DNA from: Flavobacterium ammonificans
GTDB lineage: Bacteria > Bacteroidota > Bacteroidia > Flavobacteriales > Flavobacteriaceae
NCBI RefSeq assembly: GCF_020886115.1
Contig: NZ_AP025185.1
Location: 1,240,001-1,304,000 of the forward strand
Direction of reading: 5' to 3'
Length of the DNA: 64,000 nt
Shown: in pieces, positions 32,211 to 40,735 of the stretch
How positions within the stretch are numbered: the stretch's first letter is position 1
Layout: each line of letters starts with the position of its first letter
Notes under the pieces: model-generated
Seen by the model: the letters and a program-made list of their open reading frames with translations, nothing else
Database searches by the model: none
What the model was told of the DNA's origin: nothing
Made by a program: the position numbers and the translations under genes

Positions 32211-33350
32211 ATGAATAATTCAAAAATATGGCTTTCCTCTCCACATATGGGAGGCACCGAACAAAAATTTATACAAGAAGCCTTTGATGCCAATTGGGTT
32301 GCCCCATTGGGTCCTAATGTGAATGGGTTAGAAAATGATTTAGAAGTATATTTAGATAACCAAGCTTACGTAGGTGCATTGAGTTCAGGAACTGCAGCAA
32401 TACATTTAGGTTTAATCTTGTTAGGCGTGAAAGCGGGTGATGAGGTAATTTGCCAGAGTATGACATTTTCAGCATCGGCAAATCCTATTTTATATTTAGG
32501 AGCAACACCAATTTTTATTGATAGTGAGGAACAAACTTGGAACTTGTGTCCTATTGCTTTGGAAAAAGCTATTCAAGACCGTATGAACAATGGCAAGAAA
32601 CCAAAAGCAGTTATTGCCGTACATTTATACGGAGTGCCGTATCAAATAGAATCAATCAGAGAAGTTGCGGATAAATATTCTATTCCAATTCTTGAAGATA
32701 GCGCAGAAGCATTGGGTAGTTCGTACAAAGGACAAAAATGTGGTACTTTTGGGGATATTGGTGTACTATCATTTAATGGTAACAAAATTATCACCACATC
32801 TGGAGGAGGTGCTATTGTAACGAAAACAGCTGCTCAAAAAGATAAAGCCGTTTTTTATGCGACACAATCACGAGATAATGCTCCGCATTACCAACATAGT
32901 CACATTGGGTACAACTACCGTATGAGTAATATTTGTGCGGGAATTGGTAGAGGGCAAATGGAGGTTTTAGATAAGCATGTTGCCTTACGCAGACAAATGC
33001 ATGATTTTTATGTAGCAGTTTTTTCATCGATTGAAGGCGTTGAAGTTTTTTCTACTCCAAATGACGATTATTTTGCCAATTACTGGTTAAGCGCCATTAC
33101 TATAGATGCCACAAAAACCAAAGGCATAACTGCTGAAACACTTCGCTTAGCACTTGAAGCCGAAAATATCGAATCGCGTCCGTTATGGAAACCCATGCAT
33201 TTGCAACCCATTTTTGAAAAGTATCCGTATTATGGAAAAAAGGTTTCAGAAGAATTATTTGACAATGGTTTGTGTTTGCCATCAGGTTCTAATTTAACTG
33301 AAGAAGATAGAAAAAGGATAAAAAAAGTCATTGAATTACTATTTAATTAG
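32211..33350 (+). CDS. PglE-like UDP-4-keto-sugar aminotransferase (DegT family)
   Basis: 379 residues from ATG 32211; an in-frame TTG at 32181 lies inside the preceding gene. It opens 'IWLSSPHMGGTEQKFIQEAF' and has 'LSSGTAAIHLGL', 'LEDSAEALGS' and the PLP lysine K192 in 'SFNGNKIITTSGGG', a signature strongly recalling PglE. It aminates C4 of UDP-2-acetamido-2,6-dideoxy-xylo-4-hexulose, the product of PglF/WbpM-type enzymes, one of which is encoded at 41791. Unlike the 15464 paralogue its active site is complete. It is followed 4 nt later by a cupin gene. Confidence 0.9.
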   Translation: MNNSKIWLSSPHMGGTEQKFIQEAFDANWVAPLGPNVNGLENDLEVYLDNQAYVGALSSGTAAIHLGLILLGVKAGDEVICQSMTFSASANPILYLGATPIFIDSEEQTWNLCPIALEKAIQDRMNNGKKPKAVIAVHLYGVPYQIESIREVADKYSIPILEDSAEALGSSYKGQKCGTFGDIGVLSFNGNKIITTSGGGAIVTKTAAQKDKAVFYATQSRDNAPHYQHSHIGYNYRMSNICAGIGRGQMEVLDKHVALRRQMHDFYVAVFSSIEGVEVFSTPNDDYFANYWLSAITIDATKTKGITAETLRLALEAENIESRPLWKPMHLQPIFEKYPYYGKKVSEELFDNGLCLPSGSNLTEEDRKRIKKVIELLFN

Positions 33351-33354
33351 GTAA

Positions 33355-33837
33355 ATGAATATATTTTCGGAGTACAATAAATTACTTACTGATTCAAGTT
33401 TTACTATTTTATCATTTGATAAACACCGCCCATGGGGTGGTTTTTTTGTTATTGCTGAAGACCAAGCGCAACAATTTGCAGACACTTACTTTGATGGATT
33501 GGACTTATCGACAATAAATAAGTGTAGTATATTGAGTCCAAAAATATTAATAGTAGCCCCTGAGAAACGACTGTCTTGGCAGTACCACCAACGTAGAGCT
33601 GAAATATGGCGTGTTATTCAAGGACAAGTTGGGTTAAAACGGAGTGCTAATGATATTGAAGGAGAGTTGGAACTATTAAATGTAGGCGATACCATTACTT
33701 TACAACAAGGAGAACGTCACCGTTTAATTGGGCTGGACGATTATGCTGTAATTGCTGAGATTTGGCAACATACTGATGCCAATCATCCTTCGGATGAAGA
33801 CGATATTGTACGAGTGCAGGATGATTTTGGACGATAA
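33355..33837 (+). CDS. Stand-alone cupin of the type II phosphomannose isomerase kind
   Basis: This 160-residue single cupin domain has 'RPWGGFFVIAE' at the N-terminus and metal-site patterns 'WQYHQRRAEIWRVIQGQ' and 'QGERHRLIGLDDYAVIAEIW'. This is the domain normally fused to the C-terminus of two-domain ManC proteins, where it interconverts fructose-6-P and mannose-6-P. The ManC encoded at 2894-3895 lacks it, so the two may supply GDP-mannose together. It is the last gene of the tightly packed cassette; repeats resume immediately after it. Confidence 0.75.
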   Translation: MNIFSEYNKLLTDSSFTILSFDKHRPWGGFFVIAEDQAQQFADTYFDGLDLSTINKCSILSPKILIVAPEKRLSWQYHQRRAEIWRVIQGQVGLKRSANDIEGELELLNVGDTITLQQGERHRLIGLDDYAVIAEIWQHTDANHPSDEDDIVRVQDDFGR

Positions 33838-34067
33838 GTCAATTTACGAGGTAAGATATACGATTTACGTTAAAGGAAGTGTTCAGTGTTCAGCTGAAAG
33901 TGTTCAGTTGATTTAGCTTAACCGAATCGATTTTCTTATATGACTTATATGGTATAGATATATTCGATACTAGATATACGAAGTGCGATTTAAAAATGTA
34001 ACATTTTAAGATAGTAAGAAATTCCATAACTACATTCGCAATGACAGACAACCGACAACCGAAAACA
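33838..34067. repeat. Mosaic repeat block at the right edge of the cassette
   Basis: No gene. It contains 'gtgttcagtgttcagctg', 'cttatatgacttatatgg' and a degenerate 27-bp element ending 'ttcgcaatgacagac' (to about 34051), which supplies a spurious in-frame ATG before rfbC. Confidence 0.7.
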
Positions 34068-34616
34068 ATGACAATAGAAACCACACCCATACAAGATTTA
34101 GTAATTATCAATTCCACTGTATTTGAAGATGCTCGTGGGTATTTTTTTGAGGCCTATAATCAAAATACTTTAGCAGCACAAGGAGTTAACATATCCTTTG
34201 TGCAAGACAACCAATCGTTTTCCAAACGCGGTACTTTGAGAGGTTTGCATTATCAAAATCCACCTTTTGCTCAAGCCAAATTGGTACGAGTGCTCCAAGG
34301 TGAAATCATTGATGTAGCCGTAGATATTAGAAAGCAATCGCCTACTTACGGTCAGCATTTTGCTATTAAACTATCCGCCGAGAATAAAAAACAATTATTG
34401 ATTCCGCATGGTTTTGCCCATGGATTTTCGGTTATCAGTGAAACCGCAGTCGTTATGTACAAATGCGATCAGTTTTATAATAAAGCCAGTGAAGGTGGTA
34501 TTCGTTTTGATGATCCCAGCTTAAAAATCGATTGGGGCATGGATTTAAAGGACGCTATTGTGTCGGATAAGGATTTAGTATTGCCGGGGATAGAGGGGTG
34601 TAATAGTGAGTTTTAA
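34068..34616 (+). CDS. rfbC: dTDP-4-dehydrorhamnose 3,5-epimerase
   Basis: 182 residues from ATG 34068. RfbC motifs are clear: 'FEDARGYFFEAYN', 'FVQDNQSFSKRGTLRGLHYQ' with the catalytic histidine and nearby lysine/arginine, 'AKLVRVLQGEIIDVAVDIR', 'LIPHGFAHGFSV' and 'YKCDQFYNKASEGGIRFDDP'. It performs the third step of dTDP-L-rhamnose synthesis. An in-frame ATG at 34041 would add nine residues encoded by an intergenic repeat. Gene order rfbC-D-B-A is kept, but repeat blocks, a toxin-antitoxin pair, an ATPase and a GxxExxY gene interrupt it. Confidence 0.95.
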   Translation: MTIETTPIQDLVIINSTVFEDARGYFFEAYNQNTLAAQGVNISFVQDNQSFSKRGTLRGLHYQNPPFAQAKLVRVLQGEIIDVAVDIRKQSPTYGQHFAIKLSAENKKQLLIPHGFAHGFSVISETAVVMYKCDQFYNKASEGGIRFDDPSLKIDWGMDLKDAIVSDKDLVLPGIEGCNSEF

Positions 34617-35553
34617 TATTTACGATATACGAGGTACGAGGTACGATATAGAAAGTGTTCAGTGTTCGGCTAAAAGTGTTCAGTTGATTTAACTTAACCG
34701 AAGTGTTTTTCTTATATTTTCTTATATGACTTATATGGTTTAGATTTATTTAACCACAAAGATCGCAAAGAAAGACGCGAAGGTTCACAAAGTAAATATT
34801 CTTAATGTCACTTAACTTCTTAATGGTTGAACTAACTTATCTGAACTTGAATAGAGCGAAGCGACTTTTTATATTCCCTTATATGACTTATATGGTTTAC
34901 AAATATACGATTTACGATATAGGAAGTATTCAGTACTCAGTTGTTATTGTTCAGTTGATTTGATTCCAGAGAAGCGAATTCTTATATTTTCTTATATGAC
35001 TTATATGTTTTTTAAATGTACGATTTGTTATATACGAAGTAAGATATATTAAGTACGATTTGATAATGTAGCAATTTGAAAATGAAACAATTCATTATTA
35101 TATTATTTACCATAAACGTAGTTCAATATTCAGTTTAAGAATAATGAATTTTCAATAAGGAATAATGAATTTTGATTTTTTTTAACCACATAGGAACATA
35201 GATTTAAAAAAAAGAAGAAGAGATAGTAATAACACTATTATTCACATAGTTTAATAGCTGATACTTATCTGTTCTTAAATAAGTGAAGCAATTTCTTTGA
35301 TTTTCTTATATGACTTATATGGTTTTTAAATGTACGATTTATGATATTGGATCCCGACGCTTGAGGACAAAGTTAGAAATACAAAATGTAAATTAGGTTT
35401 AAATAAATCTTTAAGGAACCAGTTGGCTTCAAATTGTAGTCAACTGAAAATGCCTTCAGCAGGTAGTAAGAATTTCATACTAAATGCTTTTGATAATAAA
35501 TAATTAAAAATTGTGACCTGTTAAGATAATTTGTAATTTTATAAAAAAATACA
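34617..35553. repeat. Mosaic repeat block between rfbC and the toxin-antitoxin pair
   Basis: No gene. Three to four successive mosaic copies contain 'tacgatttacgatata', 'gtgttcagtgttcggct', 'cttatatgacttatatgg' (near 34721, 34882, 34994, 35306) and 'gagcgaagcgac'. The first 261-bp direct repeat of the module downstream lies at 35065-35325. Unique AT-rich sequence of about 170 bp precedes the antitoxin gene. Confidence 0.8.
35065..35325 (+). repeat. Left 261-bp direct repeat flanking the toxin-antitoxin pair
   Basis: It starts 'aatgtagcaatttgaaaatg' and ends 'gacttatatggttt'. The same 261 bases recur at 36167-36427 with only a handful of substitutions, mostly near the left end, and no length change. 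Confidence 0.88.
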
Positions 35554-35790
35554 ATGGATTTACAAACTCGAAAAATAGCTTTTGTTCAAGATTTCCTAAA
35601 ATTAGAAAGTGAAAAAGTAATAGTTCAATTTGAAAAATTATTGCAAAAACAGACTGATTCTAACGCTACTTTAGAGCCTATGAATGTTGCTGATTTTCAA
35701 AAAAGAATCAAACAATCGCTATCGGATTCAAACGAAGGTAAATTAACTTCATCCGAACATTTTCTGGAAGAAATAGCTGAATGGAAATAA
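35554..35790 (+). CDS. Antitoxin of a ParE/RelE-type module
   Basis: This 78-residue acidic, helical protein has a C-terminal 'FQKRIKQSLSDSNEGKLTSS...FLEEIAEWK' typical of addiction-module antitoxins paired with ParE-like toxins. It has no obvious DNA-binding ribbon-helix-helix or HTH motif that I can place. Its reading frame overlaps the downstream toxin by 10 nt, supporting the pairing. Identification rests on this context more than on its own sequence. Confidence 0.7.
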   Translation: MDLQTRKIAFVQDFLKLESEKVIVQFEKLLQKQTDSNATLEPMNVADFQKRIKQSLSDSNEGKLTSSEHFLEEIAEWK

Positions 35791-36104
35791 AAATCCTTTG
35801 GACTGATTTTGCTAAATCAGCAGTTCGTTCTATTTATGATTATTATCTTGAACATGTTAGTCGTAAACTGGCTAGAAAATTAGTTATTGGAATTGTAGCT
35901 GAAACAAAACAACTTCAACTTCAACCTACAATGGGTACTTTAGAGCCATTGTTAGAAAAAGACCCTAGAAAGTTTCGTTATATTTTGTACAAATCCTACA
36001 AAATTATCTATTGGTTTAACGAAGACCGAAAGGCAATTGAAATAATGGATGTCTTCGATTCTCGTCAAAATCCGATTAAGATTAAAAAAGGAACTGTTAG
36101 ATAA
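35781..36104 (+). CDS. RelE/ParE-family toxin
   Basis: The 107-residue protein matches the ParE/RelE toxin fold: 'MEIKILWTDFAKSAVRSIYDYY' (first strand and helix), 'LARKLVIGIVAETKQLQLQP', 'GTLEPLLEKDPRKFRYILYKSYKIIYWF' with the basic sheet, and 'IEIMDVFDSRQNP' at the end. ParE members poison gyrase and RelE members cleave mRNA; the sequence alone does not decide. Together with the antitoxin it lies between two 261-bp direct repeats, which could let the module be gained or lost by homologous recombination. Confidence 0.82.
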   Translation: MEIKILWTDFAKSAVRSIYDYYLEHVSRKLARKLVIGIVAETKQLQLQPTMGTLEPLLEKDPRKFRYILYKSYKIIYWFNEDRKAIEIMDVFDSRQNPIKIKKGTVR

Positions 36105-36657
36105 TTTGTTAACATAGGAATATACAAGCGACGATATGCGATCAAGACGTTTCGGGACGATTTGAAAATGTAGCAATTTGAAAATGAAATAATTCATTAC
36201 TATATTATTTACTATAGAAGTAGTTCAATATTCAGTTTAAGAATAATGAATTTTCAATAAGGAATAATGAATTTTGATTTTTTTTAACCACATAGGAACA
36301 TAGATTTAAAAAAAAGAAGAAGAGATAGTAATAACACTATTATTCACATAGTTTAATAGCTGATACTTATCTGTTCTTAAATAAGTGAAGCAATTTCTTC
36401 GATTTTCTTATATGACTTATATGGTTTAGAAATTTACGATGTACGATGTTAGATCTACGATATTTAAGTATTAAGTTTCAACCACAAAGAGCAAAAAGTC
36501 CTTCGCTAAGCTCAGGAGGACAGCACGGAGGTTCGCAAAGAAATTTTTTAATTTAAAAATGAAGCAATGTACCAATTGCAAAACAGTAGATCTTAATTGT
36601 TAAATTAGGTATATATTCATTAATACAACAAATAAACTTTCCTATATTTCTTAAAAA
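36105..36657. repeat. Repeat block after the toxin-antitoxin pair
   Basis: No gene. It holds a degenerate TCCCGA-type hairpin near 36140, the second 261-bp direct repeat (36167-36427), 'accacaaagagcaaaaag' and 'tccttcgctaagctcaggag'. About 100 bp of unique AT-rich sequence follow. Confidence 0.75.
36167..36427 (+). repeat. Right 261-bp direct repeat flanking the toxin-antitoxin pair
   Basis: This is the direct copy of 35065-35325 with the same length and near-identical sequence. The distance between repeat starts is 1102 bp, so recombination between the copies would remove exactly the toxin-antitoxin genes plus one repeat. Confidence 0.88.
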
Positions 36658-36721
36658 TGCACTACATAAGTGCAAATATTTATATTTTTTGATTTATCGT
36701 AGTGCAAATTTTGTATTTTTG
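36658..36721 (+). promoter_or_regulatory. Promoter with repeated AGTGCAAAT sites before the ATPase gene
   Basis: A TAnnTTTG -7 element, TATTTTTG, lies at 36714-36721, with TTG 22 nt upstream at 36689-36691. The direct repeat AGTGCAAAT occurs at 36669-36677 and 36701-36709, 32 bp apart (about three helical turns). TGCACT at 36658-36663 makes the first copy palindromic. These look like binding sites for a regulator, position-matched to the promoter. Confidence 0.55.
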
Positions 36722-36738
36722 TTCAAATAAAATAAAAA

Positions 36739-37908
36739 ATGGAAGCATTATTTGAATATTCAAATCGACTAATTGCCAATATCAATAGTGGATTTACACG
36801 TTATATGTACGATCAAATCAATTGGGATAGCAGACTCATTGGCTTGTTCGGGCCACGTGGAATAGGGAAAACTACATTAGTTTTACAACACATTAAAAAT
36901 AATCTAAGTCTTAAACATACGTTATACGTTACTGCAGAAGATTTTTATTTTGCGAAAAACCGACTTTTGGATGTTGCTTCCGATTTTGTTAAATTAGGTG
37001 GTACACATTTAATTATTGATGAGATTCATAAATACCCTGATTGGTCTACCGAATTGAAACTAATTTACGATTATCATCAAAATTTACAGGTTGTATTTAC
37101 GGGATCATCAGTATTAGATATTAAAAAAGGAAGTTCGGATTTGAGTAGAAGAGCGGTGCTTTATTCTATGCAAGGGTTGTCATTTCGGGAATATTTACAA
37201 TTGTTTCATGAGATAGCCATTCCAAAGTTTACATTGGATGAAATTCTAACTCACAAGGTAGCCACTCCTCAATTAGCGCATCCATTACCTTTATTTTTAG
37301 ATTATCTCAAAAGAGGCTATTATCCTTTTGCATTAGAGCACGACTTTGATATGAAACTATTGCAAGTAGTCAATCAAACACTAGAAAGCGATATTCCTGT
37401 GTATGCGTCTATGAATGTTTCGACAGGAAGAAAGTTAAAACAGTTAATGGCAATAGTAGCAGATAGTGTTCCATTTAAGCCAAATATGAGTAAAATATCA
37501 GAAATGTTGGCAATAAGTAGAAATAATATTGCCGATTATCTTTTGTATATGGAGGAAGCGGGAATGATAACCCAATTGCGATCTGAAACGAGCGGAATTA
37601 GAGGTTTAGGAAAAATAGATAAAGTGTACCTCGACAATACAAATTTAGTCTTTGGCTTAGCCCAAGAAAGTCTTAATAAAGGGAATGTCAGAGAAACATT
37701 TTTTATTAATCAACTACGGGTTGGTTATCCTATTGTCTCTTCTAAGATTGCTGATTTTACGATTGACACATTCGAGTTTGAAATTGGAGGTAAAAACAAA
37801 AGTAACAAGCAGATCAAAACAGCAGTTAACGGCTTTGTTGTAAAAGATGATATAGAAAGTGGTTTTATTAATACAATTCCTTTATGGCATTTTGGGTTAT
37901 TGTATTGA
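36739..37908 (+). CDS. AAA-family ATPase (AAA_14/DUF4143-like)
   Basis: The 389-residue protein has Walker A 'GPRGIGKTT' near residue 39, Walker B-like 'HLIIDEIHKYPDW', sensor-like 'VVFTGSS' and 'RRAVLYSMQGLSFREYL', a set diagnostic of this ATPase family. A winged-helix-like region follows near residues 240-280 ('MSKISEMLAISRNNIADYLLYME'), then a C-terminal nuclease-like segment. Members are dispersed in Bacteroidota and archaea and their function is poorly known. It has its own promoter with repeated sites. It lies in the interrupted rfb region as another unrelated passenger. Confidence 0.8.
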   Translation: MEALFEYSNRLIANINSGFTRYMYDQINWDSRLIGLFGPRGIGKTTLVLQHIKNNLSLKHTLYVTAEDFYFAKNRLLDVASDFVKLGGTHLIIDEIHKYPDWSTELKLIYDYHQNLQVVFTGSSVLDIKKGSSDLSRRAVLYSMQGLSFREYLQLFHEIAIPKFTLDEILTHKVATPQLAHPLPLFLDYLKRGYYPFALEHDFDMKLLQVVNQTLESDIPVYASMNVSTGRKLKQLMAIVADSVPFKPNMSKISEMLAISRNNIADYLLYMEEAGMITQLRSETSGIRGLGKIDKVYLDNTNLVFGLAQESLNKGNVRETFFINQLRVGYPIVSSKIADFTIDTFEFEIGGKNKSNKQIKTAVNGFVVKDDIESGFINTIPLWHFGLLY

Positions 37909-38224
37909 TTGCTTTGGCATACAATTTAGGAGTTAGGATTGCGATGCTTAGGACTAAGTGTTCAGTGTTCAGTTTTAAGTGTTCAGTTGATTTAGCTTAA
38001 GTGATGCGATTTTCTTATATGACTTTTTAATGTACGATTTGGGATATACGATATACGAGGTACGATATAGGAAGTGTTCAGTGTTCAGTTGTAAGTGTTC
38101 AGTTGATATGACTTAAGCAAAGTGAATTACGTATTACGATTCACGACCCGAGGCGAAGCAAAAAAGAGCAATGTATGGAGTTAATTCGTTTTAATTCGTG
38201 TAATTAGAGCAATTTGTAAAAAAA
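37909..38224. repeat. Mosaic repeat block before rfbD
   Basis: No gene. It holds two copies of 'gtgttcagtgttcag', a truncated 'cttatatgact', 'tacgatatacgaggtacgat' and 'ttaattcgtgtaattag', an AATTCGTG-family repeat as found around 39-40.8 kb. Confidence 0.7.
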
Positions 38225-39091
38225 ATGAAAAAAATACTAGTAACAGGTGCCAACGGGCAATTGGGTTCCGAATTGAAGGAATTGTCAGTTTACTATTCGC
38301 AATTCGAATGGGTGTTTGCAGATCGTTCGGTTTTGGACTTGAGTGATTTAGGATCGATATCGAATGTATTGGATACGATTCAGCCGCAAATAATTATTAA
38401 TTGTGCAGCCTATACGGCTGTGGATCAAGCGGAAACGGAAACCGAATTAGCCGATGTTTTGAACCATCAAGCTGTGGCGGTTTTGGCGCAATGGTCACAA
38501 TCTCACGGCAGTCAATTAGTACATGTTTCCACCGATTATGTGTTTGATGGGACTTCAAGTACGGCATTGACAGAAGATGCCCCAACCGGACCGATCAATG
38601 TCTATGGACAAACTAAATTCGCAGGTGAACAAGCCTGTCTTCGTGAAAATCCCAATGCAATTGTCATTCGCACTTCGTGGGTGTATTCTCGTTTTGGGAA
38701 TAATTTTGTTAAAACCATGTCTCGCTTGATGCAGGAACGCGATAGTTTGAATGTAGTGAACGACCAAATTGGCAGTCCTACTTACGCAGCCGATTTGGCG
38801 CAAGCCATTCTAACTATAATTACACATTCGCATTGGCAAGCGGGGATCTACCATTATTCAAATGAAGGGGAAATCAGCTGGTTTGAATTTGCTTTAGCCA
38901 TTCAAGAAATAGGAGGATTTAATTGCGCTATTTCGGGTATACCAAGTACGGATTATCCTACTCCAGCACAACGACCTCATTATTCCTTATTGGATAAATC
39001 CAAAATTGCAACTACCTTTGGGGTGGTGGTGCCAGGGTATCGAGAGAGTTTGGAAACGTGTATGGGATTGTTACGAATTGACACGAATTGA
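38225..39091 (+). CDS. rfbD: dTDP-4-dehydrorhamnose reductase
   Basis: The 288-residue SDR-like reductase has 'LVTGANGQLGSEL' at residues 5-17, 'NCAAYTAVDQAE', 'HVSTDYVFDG', the catalytic 'YGQTK' and 'RTSWVYSRFGNNFVKTM'. It performs the last step of dTDP-L-rhamnose synthesis. The last codons and the TGA stop lie inside a 10-bp tandem repeat, so the natural C-terminus has been replaced by repeat-encoded 'RIDTN'. The extra residues are few and probably harmless. Confidence 0.94.
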   Translation: MKKILVTGANGQLGSELKELSVYYSQFEWVFADRSVLDLSDLGSISNVLDTIQPQIIINCAAYTAVDQAETETELADVLNHQAVAVLAQWSQSHGSQLVHVSTDYVFDGTSSTALTEDAPTGPINVYGQTKFAGEQACLRENPNAIVIRTSWVYSRFGNNFVKTMSRLMQERDSLNVVNDQIGSPTYAADLAQAILTIITHSHWQAGIYHYSNEGEISWFEFALAIQEIGGFNCAISGIPSTDYPTPAQRPHYSLLDKSKIATTFGVVVPGYRESLETCMGLLRIDTN

Positions 39092-39140
39092 CACGAATTG
39101 ACACGAATTGACACGAATTGACACGAATTGATGCGAATTC
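39071..39140 (+). repeat. 10-bp minisatellite across the rfbD stop codon
   Basis: Five perfect tandem copies of ACACGAATTG (39081-39130) are flanked by imperfect copies at 39071-39080 and 39131-39140. There are no spacers. The unit matches the AATTCGTG family scattered around rfbB and the GxxExxY gene. Confidence 0.9.
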
Positions 39141-39231
39141 ATACAAATTAGAAGAATTTAATTTTACTAATTTCTTAATCGTATTTATAAACTTAGTGCC
39201 CTAGCGACTTAGTGGCAATAAAACAAATAGA

Positions 39232-40281
39232 ATGAAAAAAATACTTATCACCGGTGGTGCCGGATTTATTGGATCTCATGTAGTGAGACGATTTGTGAAT
39301 CAGTATCCGAATTATCATATATTTAATTTGGATGCTTTGACCTATGCAGGAAATTTAGAGAACATAGCTGATATTGAAAAGGCGCCTAATTATACTTTTG
39401 TAAAAGGAGATATTGTTGATGCTCCGTTTATTGATGCTTTGTTTGCTGAACACCAATTTGAAGGAGTGTTGCACCTAGCAGCGGAGTCGCATGTGGATCG
39501 CTCCATTACGGATCCTTTGGCCTTTGTAAAAACCAATGTCATCGGAACCATGAATTTATTGAATGCCGCTAAAACCATTTGGAAAGACAATATGGAAGGC
39601 AAACGTTTTTACCACATTAGTACCGATGAAGTCTATGGTAGTTTAGGCGCTGAAGGTTTGTTTACTGAAACCACATCTTATGACCCCAATTCGCCTTATT
39701 CGGCTTCCAAAGCGAGTTCGGATCATTTTGTTCGTGCCTATGGTGAAACTTATGGTTTGCCTTATGTGTTAACGAATTGTTCGAACAATTACGGGCCGTT
39801 TCACTTTCCTGAGAAATTAATTCCGTTATTTATTAATAATATTATTCATAACAAACCTTTGCCAGTCTATGGTGATGGGAAATATACGCGTGATTGGTTA
39901 TTCGTAGAAGACCATGCCGTAGCGATTGATTTGGTTTTTCATAAAGGAGTCAATCACGATACCTATAATATTGGAGGCTTTAACGAATGGCAAAATATTG
40001 AATTAGTTCAATTGTTGTGCAAAATCATGGACGAAAAATTAGGCCGACCTGAGGGGACTTCTGCTCAATTGATTACCTATGTCAAAGACCGTCCAGGTCA
40101 TGATTTGCGTTATGCAATTGATGCGACCAAAATCAACCAAGAGTTGGGTTGGAAACCATCGGTTACTTTTGAGGAAGGTTTAGAGCGAACTGTGAACTGG
40201 TATTTGGACAATCAGACATGGTTGGATAATGTGACCTCGGGAGCGTATGCGAGTTACTATGAAAAGCAATACGCGAATTAA
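39232..40281 (+). CDS. rfbB: dTDP-glucose 4,6-dehydratase
   Basis: The 349-residue extended SDR has 'GGAGFIGSHVVRRF' at residues 7-20, 'LNLDALTYAGN'-type 'NLDALTYAGNLENI', 'HLAAESHVDRSI', 'ISTDEVYGSL' with the catalytic aspartate/glutamate, 'YSASKASSDHFVRAY' and 'RDWLFVEDH'. It is full length with the family's hallmark order. It converts dTDP-glucose to the 4-keto-6-deoxy sugar. It has close neighbours rfbD and rfbA, apart from small repeat-rich gaps. Confidence 0.96.
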   Translation: MKKILITGGAGFIGSHVVRRFVNQYPNYHIFNLDALTYAGNLENIADIEKAPNYTFVKGDIVDAPFIDALFAEHQFEGVLHLAAESHVDRSITDPLAFVKTNVIGTMNLLNAAKTIWKDNMEGKRFYHISTDEVYGSLGAEGLFTETTSYDPNSPYSASKASSDHFVRAYGETYGLPYVLTNCSNNYGPFHFPEKLIPLFINNIIHNKPLPVYGDGKYTRDWLFVEDHAVAIDLVFHKGVNHDTYNIGGFNEWQNIELVQLLCKIMDEKLGRPEGTSAQLITYVKDRPGHDLRYAIDATKINQELGWKPSVTFEEGLERTVNWYLDNQTWLDNVTSGAYASYYEKQYAN

Positions 40282-40345
40282 AAGACGAATTATCACGAAT
40301 TGATGCAAATTAACACGAATTAAACGAATTAACACGAATTGTAAT
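40264..40345 (+). repeat. ACACGAATT repeats left of the GxxExxY gene
   Basis: Several imperfect 'acacgaatt'/'gacgaatta' units lie between rfbB and the GxxExxY gene. To the right of that gene (40738-40795) the related motif appears in the opposite orientation ('taattcgcac', 'gtaattcgcg', 'attcgtaaaatt'). Confidence 0.6.
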
Positions 40346-40402
40346 GGATGCCCCTCCAAAATACTCTATAAAGACGAAAGCTATGCTATTGTTGGCGCTT
40401 GT

Positions 40403-40735
40403 ATGAAAGTACATCGGGCATTAGGTGCTGGATTCCTAGAAGCAGTGTATGAAGAAGTTTTAGAAAAAGAGTTTATCATTCAAAATATTCCCTACAAAAG
40501 ACAAGTACAATTGAAATTGTATTATGAAGGGGTACAACTAAAAAAGCACTATAGAGCTGATTTTGTATGTTATGACAGCATCATTGTGGAATTGAAAGCA
40601 GTAGCTCAGATACCTTCGGTATTTTATGCTCAACTGCAAAATTATTTAAAATGCACTAATATGGAGTTGGGAATGTTGATTAATTTTGGCACTCCGTCCT
40701 TAACCTATAAAAGAATAGTAAACTCAAAAATTTAG
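40403..40735 (+). CDS. GxxExxY protein, apparently without a proper start
   Basis: 110 residues from the first available ATG. The signature 'GFLEAVY' (GxxExxY) is at residues 10-16 and the PD-(D/E)XK-like core at 'YRADFVCYDSIIVELKA'. Members are small nuclease-fold proteins of unknown role, common in Bacteroidota. The frame stays open upstream to 40304 and encodes the usual N-terminal 'ILYKDESYAIVGAC' ahead of Met, but no ATG, GTG or TTG precedes it. An ATG at 40344 is out of frame. The natural start seems to have been lost at the edge of the repeats, so this may be a damaged gene. Confidence 0.75.
   Translation: MKVHRALGAGFLEAVYEEVLEKEFIIQNIPYKRQVQLKLYYEGVQLKKHYRADFVCYDSIIVELKAVAQIPSVFYAQLQNYLKCTNMELGMLINFGTPSLTYKRIVNSKI

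Noticed and set aside
36739..37908. AAA ATPase as part of an anti-phage defence system
   Set aside because: No adjacent effector gene in the same operon; family function is unclear, so no defence claim is made.
39071..39140. Possible CRISPR or iteron array
   Set aside because: Contiguous 10-bp units without spacers at a gene end; better explained as slippage of the AATTCG family.
40344..40403. ATG at 40344 as start of the GxxExxY gene
   Set aside because: It is out of frame with the conserved domain and ends after about 20 codons.
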